A stretch of 50,472 nucleotides of DNA from Candidatus Bacteroides merdipullorum (GTDB taxonomy: Bacteria; Bacteroidota; Bacteroidia; Bacteroidales; Bacteroidaceae), in NCBI GenBank assembly GCA_019116045.1, contig DXCK01000073.1:1-50472 (forward strand), written 5' to 3'. Under the pieces are notes generated by a model. The model had not been told where the DNA came from. It worked only from the letters and a program-made list of their open reading frames with translations, and did not search any database. Below are positions 17,443 to 25,596 of this stretch, in pieces. Both the position numbers and the translations under genes were made by a program. Numbering within the stretch: the first letter of the stretch is position 1; each line of letters opens with the position of its first letter.

Positions 17443-19134
17443 TTACGGGCGTTGGATGAGTTGGTTGGCCCTGTCCAGTGCCACGTTGATGTTCGGACAG
17501 ATGTTTTCTTCGCCCAACAGTTCGTAGAAGCCGGATTTTTGCAGAGCCTGGTGCACTTTCTCGTTCACGCCGCTGAGCACGATGGTTATCTTTTCCTTTT
17601 GCGACATGCGGCAAAGGCTCTCCAGGTTGTGGATGCCCGTTGAGTCGATGAAGGGCACTTTGCGCATCCGCACGACGCGTACCTTCGGTCGGTCACCCAG
17701 CCGTGCCATGACTTCTTCGAACTTGGTGGCGATCCCAAAGAAGTAGGGGCCGTTTATCTCATAGACTTCCACTCCTTCCGGGATGACGATGTGCTCCTCG
17801 TGCGTATCGGCGCCGGTGTCCTTGTTAGGGTCGATTTCGTCTTTAATAACAGAGATTTCCGTCGTCTCCATGACGCGGTGCATGAAGAGGACACAGGCGA
17901 TGACGAGTCCCGCTTCGATAGCGACGGTCAAGTCAAAGACGACGGTCAGGAAGAAGGTGATGAACAACACGGTGACATCGGCCTTGGGGTTGCGCAGCAG
18001 TGCTTTGAACGTGCGCCATCCGCTCATGTTGTAGGCTACCACCGCCAGCACGCCTGCCAGGCAGCCCATTGGGATGTATTGCGCCAGGGGCATGAGCAGC
18101 AGCAGGATAAGGAGCAGGACGACGGCGTGTATGATGCCGGCCACGGGCGTCCGCCCTCCGTTGTTGATGTTGGCCATGGTGCGGGCGATGGCTCCTGTCG
18201 CCGGGATGCCGCCGAAGAGGGGTGCTACGATGTTGGCTGCCCCTTGCGCGATGAGTTCGGTGTTCGAGTCGTGGCGGTCGCCTGTGGCACCGTCGGCCAC
18301 GGTGGCCGAGAGCAGCGATTCGATGGCTCCCAGCACGGCGATGGTCAGCGCGACGGGGAAGAGGTTTTTCACTGCCTCCCAGTCCAGGGCGGGTATGGCA
18401 GCGTCGGGCAGCTCGGCGCGGATGCTGAAGCGGTCGCCTATGGTGTCGATGCCTGTGATGCCCGCATGGGTCTTGAGCAGCCAGACTGCCAGCGTCACGA
18501 CGACTATGGCTACGAGCGAGCCGGGTATCTTTTTGGAGAAGCGCGGGGTGAGGACGATGAGGACGATGCTGGCGAGGCTGACGGCCGTGTTCCACCAGTT
18601 GACCGTGTCGAAGTGGCGGAAGTAGAGCAGCCACTTGCCCACGAAGTCGCCAGGCACCTGCTCGCCGCCGAACTTCAGTCCGAAGATGTCGGCCACCTGC
18701 GTGGTGAAGATGGTGAGGGCGATGCCGCTGGTGAAGCCCACGATGATGGGGTATGGGATGAACTTGATAACGGCGCCCAGGCGGAAGATGCCCAGCAGGA
18801 CGAGGATGACGCCGGCCATGAGCGTGGCGGCGATAAGGCCCGCCTCGCCGTATTGCTGGATGACGCCGTAGACGATGACGATGAATGCACCCGTCGGCCC
18901 GCCTATCTGCACGCGGCTGCCGCCCAGCAGCGAGATGAGGAATCCGGCGATGATGGCCGTGATGATGCCTTTTTCGGGCGATACGCCCGAGGCGATGCCG
19001 AAGGCGATGGCGAGCGGGAGGGCCACGATGCCTACGATGATGCCGGCCATGAGGTCGGACACAAAGGTCTGTTTGTCGTAGTGTTTCAGTGTTTCAAATA
19101 GTTTCGGTCTAAATTCGAAAGCTTTCATAAGCAA
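17443..19134 (-). CDS. SulP family anion permease with STAS domain
   Basis: The 563-residue inner-membrane transporter has the SulP core of 10-14 membrane helices (about 25-420), including the GLYTAI-like start segment VALPLAIAFGIASG and the conserved ANI-APLFGGIPATGAIARTMAN block, then a cytoplasmic STAS domain (about 445-555) with the DSTGIHNL phosphorylation-type loop. SulP members move sulfate, bicarbonate or other anions; which one applies here is not decidable. The promoter lies 25-53 nt upstream. It is the first gene of a two-gene operon with the nuclease at 16525-17430. Confidence 0.94.
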   Translation of the reverse strand: MLMKAFEFRPKLFETLKHYDKQTFVSDLMAGIIVGIVALPLAIAFGIASGVSPEKGIITAIIAGFLISLLGGSRVQIGGPTGAFIVIVYGVIQQYGEAGLIAATLMAGVILVLLGIFRLGAVIKFIPYPIIVGFTSGIALTIFTTQVADIFGLKFGGEQVPGDFVGKWLLYFRHFDTVNWWNTAVSLASIVLIVLTPRFSKKIPGSLVAIVVVTLAVWLLKTHAGITGIDTIGDRFSIRAELPDAAIPALDWEAVKNLFPVALTIAVLGAIESLLSATVADGATGDRHDSNTELIAQGAANIVAPLFGGIPATGAIARTMANINNGGRTPVAGIIHAVVLLLILLLLMPLAQYIPMGCLAGVLAVVAYNMSGWRTFKALLRNPKADVTVLFITFFLTVVFDLTVAIEAGLVIACVLFMHRVMETTEISVIKDEIDPNKDTGADTHEEHIVIPEGVEVYEINGPYFFGIATKFEEVMARLGDRPKVRVVRMRKVPFIDSTGIHNLESLCRMSQKEKITIVLSGVNEKVHQALQKSGFYELLGEENICPNINVALDRANQLIQRP

Positions 19135-19158
19135 ATCCTTAATTTATGTAACGGGCTG

Positions 19159-19187
19159 CAAAGGTAGTTAAAATAGGCCGTCGCAAA
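19159..19187 (-). promoter_or_regulatory. Promoter of the SulP-nuclease operon
   Basis: On the minus strand TTTG (19184-19187) precedes TACCTTTG (19159-19166) with a 17-bp spacer; an alternative TTG gives 22 bp. The -7 element ends 24 nt before the ATG. Confidence 0.7.
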
Positions 19188-19242
19188 ACAATCCGGCTGC
19201 TTTTTTTGTTCTATTTCATGAGGTTTCTTTCGGACAAAAGCT

Positions 19243-19250
19243 TAACTTTG
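19243..19250 (+). promoter_or_regulatory. -7 element of the rubrerythrin gene
   Basis: TAACTTTG matches the consensus exactly and predicts a leader of about 50 nt. A clear -33 TTTG is missing, which may mean activation is needed. Confidence 0.65.
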
Positions 19251-19306
19251 TACGCAAGAGAAATCTTTCTACATTATTTATTTACCAAATAACAATCGAA
19301 CAGATT

Positions 19307-19885
19307 ATGGGAAAAAGTATCAAAGGAACACAGACTGAGAAGAACTTGTTGACATCGTTTGCCGGAGAATCGCAGGCGCGGATGCGTTACACGTATTTCG
19401 CCAGCGCGGCCAAGAAGGAAGGCTACGAGCAGATAGCCGCCATCTTCCTGGAGACGGCAGAGCAGGAGAAGGAGCACGCCAAGCGCATGTTCAAGTGGCT
19501 GGAAGGCGGCATGGTGGAAATCACGGCCAGCTATCCGGCGGGTATCATCGGTACGACGCTCGAAAACCTGCGGGCTGCCGCAGCCGGCGAGAACGAGGAG
19601 TGGACGCTGGATTACCCCAAGTTTGCCGATGTGGCCGATGCCGAAGGCTTCCCCGAAATCGCGCTGATGTACCGCAACATCGCCACGGCTGAAAAAGGAC
19701 ATGAAGAGCGCTACCTCGCTTTCGTGAAGAACATCGAGCAGGGCAAGGTCTTTGCCAAAGACGAGGAAGTGGTGTGGCAGTGCCGCAACTGTGGATACAT
19801 CTACGTGGGCAAGGAGGCTCCGCAGACGTGCCCGGCCTGCCTGCATCCCCAGGCTTACTTCGAGGTAAAGAAAGAAAACTGGTAA
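19307..19885 (+). CDS. rbr: Rubrerythrin
   Basis: Rubrerythrin reduces hydrogen peroxide in the cytoplasm of anaerobes. The 192-residue protein has an N-terminal ferritin-like four-helix bundle with di-iron ligand motifs (ESQARMRY, EQEKEH, and a later EKGHEER) and a C-terminal rubredoxin-like domain with two CxxC pairs (CRNCGYIY and CPACLHP). Length and domain order are standard. It is monocistronic; a repeat array begins about 110 bp after the stop. An oxidative-stress role is well established for the family. Confidence 0.97.
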   Translation: MGKSIKGTQTEKNLLTSFAGESQARMRYTYFASAAKKEGYEQIAAIFLETAEQEKEHAKRMFKWLEGGMVEITASYPAGIIGTTLENLRAAAAGENEEWTLDYPKFADVADAEGFPEIALMYRNIATAEKGHEERYLAFVKNIEQGKVFAKDEEVVWQCRNCGYIYVGKEAPQTCPACLHPQAYFEVKKENW

Positions 19886-19992
19886 AATGTTTCGGTCTTC
19901 CGGCTCACCTGTTGGGTCGGAAGATTTTTTTTGCAGGCGGTTTCCCCGTCTTTTGTTTCCCATGCTGTTTTCCCCATCCTTTTGCGGGCTGT

Positions 19993-20102
19993 GGCCCGTG
20001 TCCGGAAGAGCCTTGTTTCCAGTTCGGAACAGCCGCGCCCGGTGTTCGGAAGAACCGTGGCTGTTGTCCGTCGCAGGCGCCCGCCTTTGGTGCGGACGCT
20101 TT
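19993..20102. repeat. 22-bp-pitch intergenic repeat array, locus 2 (five units)
   Basis: Five consecutive 22-bp units start at 19993, 20015, 20037, 20059 and 20081. The first three share the core TTCGGAAGA or a close variant (TCCGGAAGAGCC, TTCGGAACAGCC, TTCGGAAGAACC) at the same place in each unit. The last two are more diverged but keep phase. The array ends 57 bp before the -7 element of the TM2 gene. Confidence 0.85.
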
Positions 20103-20159
20103 TTTTCGTCCGATTGGTAAAAAAATGATTGATTCATGCGGCGTTTAGGTGGGATTCGT

Positions 20160-20167
20160 TATCTTTG
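20160..20167 (+). promoter_or_regulatory. -7 element of the TM2-DUF2752-DUF4870-M48 operon
   Basis: TATCTTTG is an exact match. An in-frame ATG at 20149 lies upstream of it, so translation must start at 20200. Confidence 0.7.
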
Positions 20168-20199
20168 CGGCATATTCACTGACTAAATCTTCTTATATT

Positions 20200-20535
20200 A
20201 TGGATTCACAGAAAGTAGACGCCTATATCATGGCGAACGGAAAGTTTTTCCACGACTATCAAATCGGAGCCATCCGCGAGCTTCTGCTGGGAGCTGACGA
20301 TGCCAAGTGGCCGATGTTACAAACCCTGCAGTTCAAGGATCCCACCATCACGTTGATAATCTCCATCATCGGCGGTTCGCTGGGCATCGACCGCTTCTTC
20401 GTGGGCGACATGGGCCTGGGCGTCATCAAGCTCATCACGTGCGGCGGCTGCGGCATCTGGACCATCGTCGATTGGTTCCTCATCATGGGCACGGCGCGCG
20501 ACCGCAACATGCAGAAGCTCCAGGCGTTGTTATAA
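20200..20535 (+). CDS. TM2 domain membrane protein
   Basis: The 111-residue protein has a short soluble N terminus (about 1-45) and a C-terminal TM2 domain, made of two membrane helices joined by a tight turn (GGSLGIDRFFVGDMGLGVIK, then a glycine- and cysteine-rich second helix ending IVDWFLI). The position of the promoter fixes the start at this ATG. It is the first gene of a four-gene operon of small envelope proteins; the next begins 10 bp later. TM2 proteins have no agreed biochemical function. Confidence 0.9.
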   Translation: MDSQKVDAYIMANGKFFHDYQIGAIRELLLGADDAKWPMLQTLQFKDPTITLIISIIGGSLGIDRFFVGDMGLGVIKLITCGGCGIWTIVDWFLIMGTARDRNMQKLQALL

Positions 20536-20545
20536 ATAAGTACCC

Positions 20546-20944
20546 ATGACGCGGCGGGCGTTCTACCTGTTGGCGGCGGGCTTGTGTGCCTTGGGTTATG
20601 CGTGGGTGGCTTTTTCGGGAGCAGTTTCCGAGGCGGGCAGCCCATGCCTCTTCCGCTGGCTGACGGGGGTGCCGTGTCCGGCATGTGGCTCCACGCGCGC
20701 GCTGCGGGTGTTGTTGCAGGGCGATGTGGCGCAAGCCTTCCTCATCAATCCCAATGGCATCGTGCTGGCCGTGCTGCTGGTCGGGGTGCCCGTCGGGTTG
20801 GTGGCCGACGCCGTGCGGCGTCGTGCGTCGCTCTACGCTCTTTTCTGCCGGATAGACACGGCGTTGCGGCGCCGGGTATGGTTCGTCGCAGGGGCAGTGC
20901 TGGTGCTGCTCAACTGGATTTGGAATATATATAAAGGAATATGA
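20546..20944 (+). CDS. DUF2752 membrane protein
   Basis: The 132-residue protein has three predicted membrane helices. The family signature GVPCPACGSTRAL lies between the first two, with its CPxCG motif probably at a membrane face. DUF2752 proteins are often found beside TM2 and other small membrane proteins; function is unknown. The stop overlaps the start of the next gene by four bases (ATGA), which indicates translational coupling. Confidence 0.88.
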   Translation: MTRRAFYLLAAGLCALGYAWVAFSGAVSEAGSPCLFRWLTGVPCPACGSTRALRVLLQGDVAQAFLINPNGIVLAVLLVGVPVGLVADAVRRRASLYALFCRIDTALRRRVWFVAGAVLVLLNWIWNIYKGI

Positions 20945-21363
20945 AAGACTACTACGTCCCCCAAGAACACGAACGCGAGGCGGCTGCCCAAAGCTACCTC
21001 ATGTCGCTGCTGGTGGTGATGGTGGGTCTCCCCTTCCCCATCGTCAACCTGGCTGCCACGCTGATTTTCTACCTGGCCAACAGGCACAAGACTTACTTCG
21101 TGCGCTGGCATTGCACGCAAGCGCTGGTGTCGCAGGTGCCGCTCTTCCTCGTCAATTGCGTGCTCTTCTGGTGGAGCGTGCGCATCCTGCTCGACCTTCA
21201 GCCGCTCTCCTCGTTCTATTTCGCCTACCTTTTCACGGTGGTTTTGTTTAACCTGATAGACTTCATCGCCACGTTCCACACCATGGTAGCCGTCAACAAA
21301 GGCCGCCAGGTAGACTGGTATGTCTATGCCCCGCTAACCGACTTGTTATGCAGACCGAAATAA
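20941..21363 (+). CDS. DUF4870-like membrane protein
   Basis: The 140-residue protein has three or four hydrophobic segments and the family-like block YFVRWHCTQALVSQ after the first hairpin. It overlaps the preceding gene by 4 bp and the following protease gene by 16 bp. I place it in the DUF4870/YccF-like group by layout rather than by a strict motif, so the family name is moderately certain and the function is unknown. Confidence 0.8.
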   Translation: MKDYYVPQEHEREAAAQSYLMSLLVVMVGLPFPIVNLAATLIFYLANRHKTYFVRWHCTQALVSQVPLFLVNCVLFWWSVRILLDLQPLSSFYFAYLFTVVLFNLIDFIATFHTMVAVNKGRQVDWYVYAPLTDLLCRPK

Positions 21364-22115
21364 CCAAGACGTTGAAGCAGGCGGCCGTGTCCGTCCTGAT
21401 GTTTGTCGCAGTGCTTTTCGCTTTCTCGCGCGTGGATTGGCTGAATACGTTCGGCCTGAAAGAAACAGTGGTCGAAGATAAGTTGGGCGAACTGTGGTGG
21501 GATGTCTACTCGTCGGACGCTGCCTTTGTAGACGATTCCCTGCGGGTACTCCCCGTCGACTCATTGCTGGACGCGCTGTGCCGCGCCAACGGCATCGACC
21601 GTTCTGCCATCTTTCTCCACCTGGTGGAAGACGAAGAAGTCAACGCCTTCGCCTGCCCCGGCAACCACCTCGTGGTGAACACTGCCCTGCTCGACTCTTG
21701 CCACAGCGCAGACGAACTGTCCGGCGTCATGGCGCACGAACTGGCTCATTTGACGCAGGGACACGTGATGCAGAAACTCGTGAAAGAAATCGGGCTGTCC
21801 GCCCTGGTGGTGATGACGTCTGGCTCTGGTGGCACGGAGACACTGGGCGAAGTCGCACGCGTGCTCACCTCTACTGCTTACGACCGGACGCTGGAAAGCG
21901 AGGCAGACGCCCTGGCTGTGCACTACCTGCTGGCTGCCGGCATTGATCCGAATGCCTTGGCCGACTTCTTGCTCCGCCTTTCTGCCGAAGAAGACTTGCC
22001 TGCCCTGGCCGAGTGGATAAGCACACATCCCGGTTCCGCCGAACGTGCCCGCCGCATCCGCCAACTGGCGGCCGAAGGAAAACAAGCGGAACCCCTCGGC
22101 AAGTTTGCCTTTTGA
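21348..22115 (+). CDS. M48 family metallopeptidase, membrane-anchored
   Basis: This zinc protease resembles the BepA/LoiP/Oma1 group that works on envelope proteins. The 255-residue protein has one N-terminal membrane segment (about 11-27), the zinc motif HELAH at 130-134 and the third ligand E183 in ESEAD (183-187). Its small size, without TPR repeats, is closest to LoiP-like members. It overlaps the upstream DUF4870-like gene and ends the TM2 operon, which suggests that its substrates or partners are the small membrane proteins encoded ahead of it; this is inference. Confidence 0.92.
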   Translation: MQTEITKTLKQAAVSVLMFVAVLFAFSRVDWLNTFGLKETVVEDKLGELWWDVYSSDAAFVDDSLRVLPVDSLLDALCRANGIDRSAIFLHLVEDEEVNAFACPGNHLVVNTALLDSCHSADELSGVMAHELAHLTQGHVMQKLVKEIGLSALVVMTSGSGGTETLGEVARVLTSTAYDRTLESEADALAVHYLLAAGIDPNALADFLLRLSAEEDLPALAEWISTHPGSAERARRIRQLAAEGKQAEPLGKFAF

Positions 22116-22154
22116 AAGCATCCGCCACTCCGTCATCCGGCTCAGCTCTTCCGC

Positions 22155-23528
22155 TTATTGCTCTTCCGGCTTCAGTTTCCCGAGAATCTTTGGAAATTGC
22201 CAAGCGAACAACAGCGTGCAACAGATGGCGGCCGTGGCATCCGAGATGCCCTCGGCAGCAAACACGCCCATGACTCCCAGTCCGTGCGGCAGCACCAATG
22301 CCAGCGGGATGAGCAGAAAGACTTTGCGCAACAGCGCGATGAACACCGAAATCTTGGCTTGACCCAACGCGACGAACATGTTCTGGCACGCCCGCTGCAA
22401 CCCGAAGATGGTCATGCCCGCCAGAAAAACAGGCATCGTCTGGCGAACCGTCGCCAGCAATGCAGGGTCGGTGGTAAAGGCCGATGCCACCACGGTAGGG
22501 AAAAGTATCATCAGCAACATCAGCACCAGGTTGAAGGAAAACATCACCGCCACCGCCACCCGGAAACATTGCTTCACGCGTGCCCTGTCGCCATGTCCGT
22601 AGTTATAGCTGGCTATCGGCACAAAACCTTGTGCAAAGCCCGTCAGCGGTACAGAGGCAAACTGCATGGCACTTTGCAGAATAGCCAATGCGCTGACGTA
22701 GATGTCTCCAAAGCGTTGTAGGCTTCCGTTCAGTACGAATCCAACCATGCTTTCCGTGCTGGCCATGATGAATGGAGATACGCCCAAAGCAAGGACGGAA
22801 AGAATGACACGCCGGTCGGGCTTTAAAAACACACGTTCCAACCGTAGGGAGGCCCTGCGGGAACACAGAAACCCCAGCACCCATGCCGCGCTGCACGCCT
22901 GCGAAACGACCGTGGCAATAGCCGCTCCGCGCACCCCCATGTCCAACACGAAAATGAACACCGGATCCAGCGCGATATTGAGCAAAGCTCCTATCAATAC
23001 CGAATACATGCCGATGGCAGGCCGTCCTTGGGCGTTGATAAACGTATTCAGCCCCACAGACACTTCTACGAAAAGCGTGCCTGCCAAATACACCGACAGA
23101 TAGTCTACCGCATAAGGCAGTGTGCGCTCCGACGCACCGGTCAGCAGCAAGATGGGTTCCATGAACATGTATGCCACCAGCGATGTCAGCACCGTAAAGC
23201 CCACCAGCATCACGAATCCGTTTCCCAAGATACGTCCCGCCCGTTCACGGTCGCCATGTCCCAGTGCCATGGCGGCCAGCGGTGCGCCTCCCCCGCTCAC
23301 GATGGCAGAAAAAGAAGAAATGAGCACAATCACCGAAGTAGTGACCCCTACGCCGGCCAGCGCATCAGTGCCTATGCCGGGGATGTGCCCGATGTAAATA
23401 CGGTCTACAATGGCATAGAGCAGGTTGACGAACTGAGCCATAACTGCAGGCAGTGCCATCCTGAAGACCAGCGGCAGCATCCGTTCGGTGCCCAGCCGCT
23501 CTTCGTAAACTCGGTTATTGGGCAGCAT
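22155..23528 (-). CDS. MATE family efflux transporter
   Basis: The 457-residue inner-membrane protein has 12 predicted helices in two homologous halves, with MATE-typical segments such as FRMALPAVMAQFVNLLYAIV at the first helix and PLTGFAQGFVPIASYNYGHG in the second half. MATE proteins export drugs or metabolites using Na+ or H+ gradients; the substrate is unknown. Its start overlaps the end of nadB by 14 bp, so it is the second gene of a nadB-led operon. It converges on the M48 gene with 39 bp between stops. Confidence 0.95.
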   Translation of the reverse strand: MLPNNRVYEERLGTERMLPLVFRMALPAVMAQFVNLLYAIVDRIYIGHIPGIGTDALAGVGVTTSVIVLISSFSAIVSGGGAPLAAMALGHGDRERAGRILGNGFVMLVGFTVLTSLVAYMFMEPILLLTGASERTLPYAVDYLSVYLAGTLFVEVSVGLNTFINAQGRPAIGMYSVLIGALLNIALDPVFIFVLDMGVRGAAIATVVSQACSAAWVLGFLCSRRASLRLERVFLKPDRRVILSVLALGVSPFIMASTESMVGFVLNGSLQRFGDIYVSALAILQSAMQFASVPLTGFAQGFVPIASYNYGHGDRARVKQCFRVAVAVMFSFNLVLMLLMILFPTVVASAFTTDPALLATVRQTMPVFLAGMTIFGLQRACQNMFVALGQAKISVFIALLRKVFLLIPLALVLPHGLGVMGVFAAEGISDATAAICCTLLFAWQFPKILGKLKPEEQ

Positions 23529-25086
23529 GCGGATAGTCGATGGTGTAGTGCAGTCCGCGACTCTCCTTACGTTCCATGGCTTGTTTGGTGATAAGATACC
23601 CCACGTTTATCATATTGCGCAGTTCGCACAGCTCGCGCGTGGCCTTGCAACTCTTGAACAGGCGTTCCGTCTCTTCGTAAAGGATGTCCAGACGATTCCA
23701 CGCACGGGTCAGGCGGACGTTGCTTCGCACGATACCCACGTACGATTCCATGATTTGGTTCACTTCTTTCATACTCTGGGTGATGAGCACACGCTCTTCG
23801 TTGCTGATGGTTCCCTCATCGTTCCATTCTGGGATATCGGTGTTGAAGTCGTACCGCTCCAATACGCTCAAGGCGTGTTTGGCTGCCGCGTCAGCATAAA
23901 CCACAGCCTCGATGAGCGAGTTGCTCGCCAGACGGTTGCCTCCGTGCAGTCCCGTACATGAACATTCACCGATGGCATATAGCCTGCGTATCGAGCTCTG
24001 TCCGTCCAGGTCGACTTTGATGCCTCCGCACAAGTAATGCGCGGCAGGTGCCACCGGAATATAATCCTTGGTGATGTCGATTCCGATGCTCAGGCACTTC
24101 TGGTAGATGTTGGGGAAATGTCGCTTCGTTTCCTCGGCGTTCTTGTGTGTCACATCCAGGTAGACATGGTCTTCGCCACGCTGCTTCATCTCGCTGTCGA
24201 TGGCTCTTGCGACAATGTCGCGTGGCGCAAGCGAAAGACGCGGGTCGTATTTCTGCATAAATTCCTTGCCGTCAAGCGTGCGGAGCACGGCTCCATAGCC
24301 ACGCATGGCTTCTGTGATAAGGAATGATGGACGGTCGCCCGGGTGGTAAAGCGCTGTCGGGTGGAACTGTATGAACTCCATGTCTTTGACTGCTCCTTTG
24401 GCGCGGTAGACCATGGCGATGCCGTCGCCGGTGGCTACCAACGGGTTGGTCGTATGCCGGTAGACTGCCTCGCAGCCACCGGTGGCCATGACCGTGACTT
24501 TCGAGAGGAAGGTGTCTACTACGCCGGTTTCTTCGTTCAGCACATAGGCGCCGTAGCATTTGATGCCGGGCGTGTGTCGGGTTACGATGATGCCAAGGTG
24601 ATGCTGGGTGATAATCTCCACTGCATAGTGGTTGGTGAAGACCGTGATGTTCGGATGAAGCTTGACCGCTTCGATGAGGCTGGTTTGTATCTCCGCGCCC
24701 GTATTGTCCTGGTGGTGAAGGATGCGGAATTCCGAGTGCCCGCCTTCGCGATGCAGGTCAAAGGTTCCGTCATCTTTCTTGTCAAAGTTCACGCCCCAGT
24801 GGATGAGTTCCTGGATTTGTGCGGGAGCGTTGCGCACCACTTTCTCCACCGCAGCGCGGTCGCTTATCCAGTCACCGGCAATCATGGTGTCTTCGATGTG
24901 TTTCTCGAAGTTGTCCACTGCGAGGTTGGTTACTGAGGCAATACCGCCTTGTGCGAAATACGTATTGGCTTCTTCCATTCCGGCTTTGCAGATAAGGGCC
25001 ACCGAACCTTTGTGCGCCACTTTCAGCGCGAAGCTCATCCCGGCTATTCCAGAGCCGATGACGAGGAAATCGAATTGTCTGACCAT
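23515..25086 (-). CDS. nadB: L-aspartate oxidase
   Basis: NadB oxidises L-aspartate to iminoaspartate, the substrate of NadA, using FAD. The 523-residue protein begins with the dinucleotide-binding motif GSGIAG (11-16), has the flavoprotein signatures HREGGHSEFRILH and EFIQFHPTALYHP, the GGNRLASNSL active-site block, and the C-terminal helical domain found in the succinate dehydrogenase/fumarate reductase flavoprotein superfamily. An in-frame ATG at 25224 is excluded because the -7 element (25108-25115) lies downstream of it. The gene leads an operon with a MATE exporter. nadA is 18 kb away. Confidence 0.97.
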   Translation of the reverse strand: MVRQFDFLVIGSGIAGMSFALKVAHKGSVALICKAGMEEANTYFAQGGIASVTNLAVDNFEKHIEDTMIAGDWISDRAAVEKVVRNAPAQIQELIHWGVNFDKKDDGTFDLHREGGHSEFRILHHQDNTGAEIQTSLIEAVKLHPNITVFTNHYAVEIITQHHLGIIVTRHTPGIKCYGAYVLNEETGVVDTFLSKVTVMATGGCEAVYRHTTNPLVATGDGIAMVYRAKGAVKDMEFIQFHPTALYHPGDRPSFLITEAMRGYGAVLRTLDGKEFMQKYDPRLSLAPRDIVARAIDSEMKQRGEDHVYLDVTHKNAEETKRHFPNIYQKCLSIGIDITKDYIPVAPAAHYLCGGIKVDLDGQSSIRRLYAIGECSCTGLHGGNRLASNSLIEAVVYADAAAKHALSVLERYDFNTDIPEWNDEGTISNEERVLITQSMKEVNQIMESYVGIVRSNVRLTRAWNRLDILYEETERLFKSCKATRELCELRNMINVGYLITKQAMERKESRGLHYTIDYPHAAQ

Positions 25087-25107
25087 GATGTTAACGAGTT
25101 TATGGCG

Positions 25108-25115
25108 CAAAGTTA
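25108..25115 (-). promoter_or_regulatory. -7 element of the nadB-MATE operon
   Basis: TAACTTTG on the minus strand ends 21 nt before the nadB ATG. No clear -33 element is seen. It lies back to back with the promoter of the PH-domain gene. Confidence 0.7.
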
Positions 25116-25132
25116 AGGATAAAGCGCTTTTC

Positions 25133-25166
25133 TTGTACTCGCGTGCAGGGAAAATGCGTATCTTAG
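25133..25166 (+). promoter_or_regulatory. Promoter of the PH-domain gene
   Basis: TTG (25133-25135) and TATCTTAG (25159-25166, one mismatch) are 23 bp apart. The ATG follows 19 nt later. Confidence 0.5.
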
Positions 25167-25185
25167 CGCACAAAATCTTTCGTTT

Positions 25186-25596
25186 ATGAATCGTACTTTC
25201 CACGCCCGGTTGTTGCCCGGGCACTGTCTGTTGCTTCTGTTAGTCGCTTTTCTGGCGGTGTGGTGTCTCTGGGAGAAGCGGCCTGTGCTGGCTGCCGTGT
25301 GGTGCTTGTGGCTGGTGTTTCTGATAGAACGTCTCATCCACACGACTTATACGGTGACGACCGACGGTACGTTGCGTATTGACCGGGGGCGCTTCAGCCG
25401 GCGTCGCGAGCGACCTTTGTCGGACATTGTGGGTGTGGAGCGTGCGTCGTCCATGCAGATTGCCGGGCGTGCATTGGTGCGTTATGTGCTGGTGCGTTAT
25501 TCGGACGGCAAGTTTGATGCATTGTCGCCTGTCAACGAAGAGGAGTTCATCCGGGTGTTGGAGAAACGCTCTCCTACCTCTTTCTCGACGAAGTAG
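25186..25596 (+). CDS. Bacterial PH-domain membrane protein
   Basis: The 136-residue protein has two adjacent hydrophobic segments (about 12-29 and 34-50) followed by a beta-rich domain of about 80 residues that fits the bacterial pleckstrin-like (DUF304/YdbT-type) fold, with the typical TVTTDGTLRIDRGRFSRRRE start. The function is unknown. Its last 100 bp overlap, in antisense, the 3' end of the convergent GT2 gene, so the two C termini are encoded by the same DNA. Confidence 0.8.
   Translation: MNRTFHARLLPGHCLLLLLVAFLAVWCLWEKRPVLAAVWCLWLVFLIERLIHTTYTVTTDGTLRIDRGRFSRRRERPLSDIVGVERASSMQIAGRALVRYVLVRYSDGKFDALSPVNEEEFIRVLEKRSPTSFSTK

Noticed and set aside
25087..25224. Upstream extension of NadB
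   Set aside because: The -7 element at 25108-25115 lies inside it and the FAD-binding N terminus begins at the ATG 25086.
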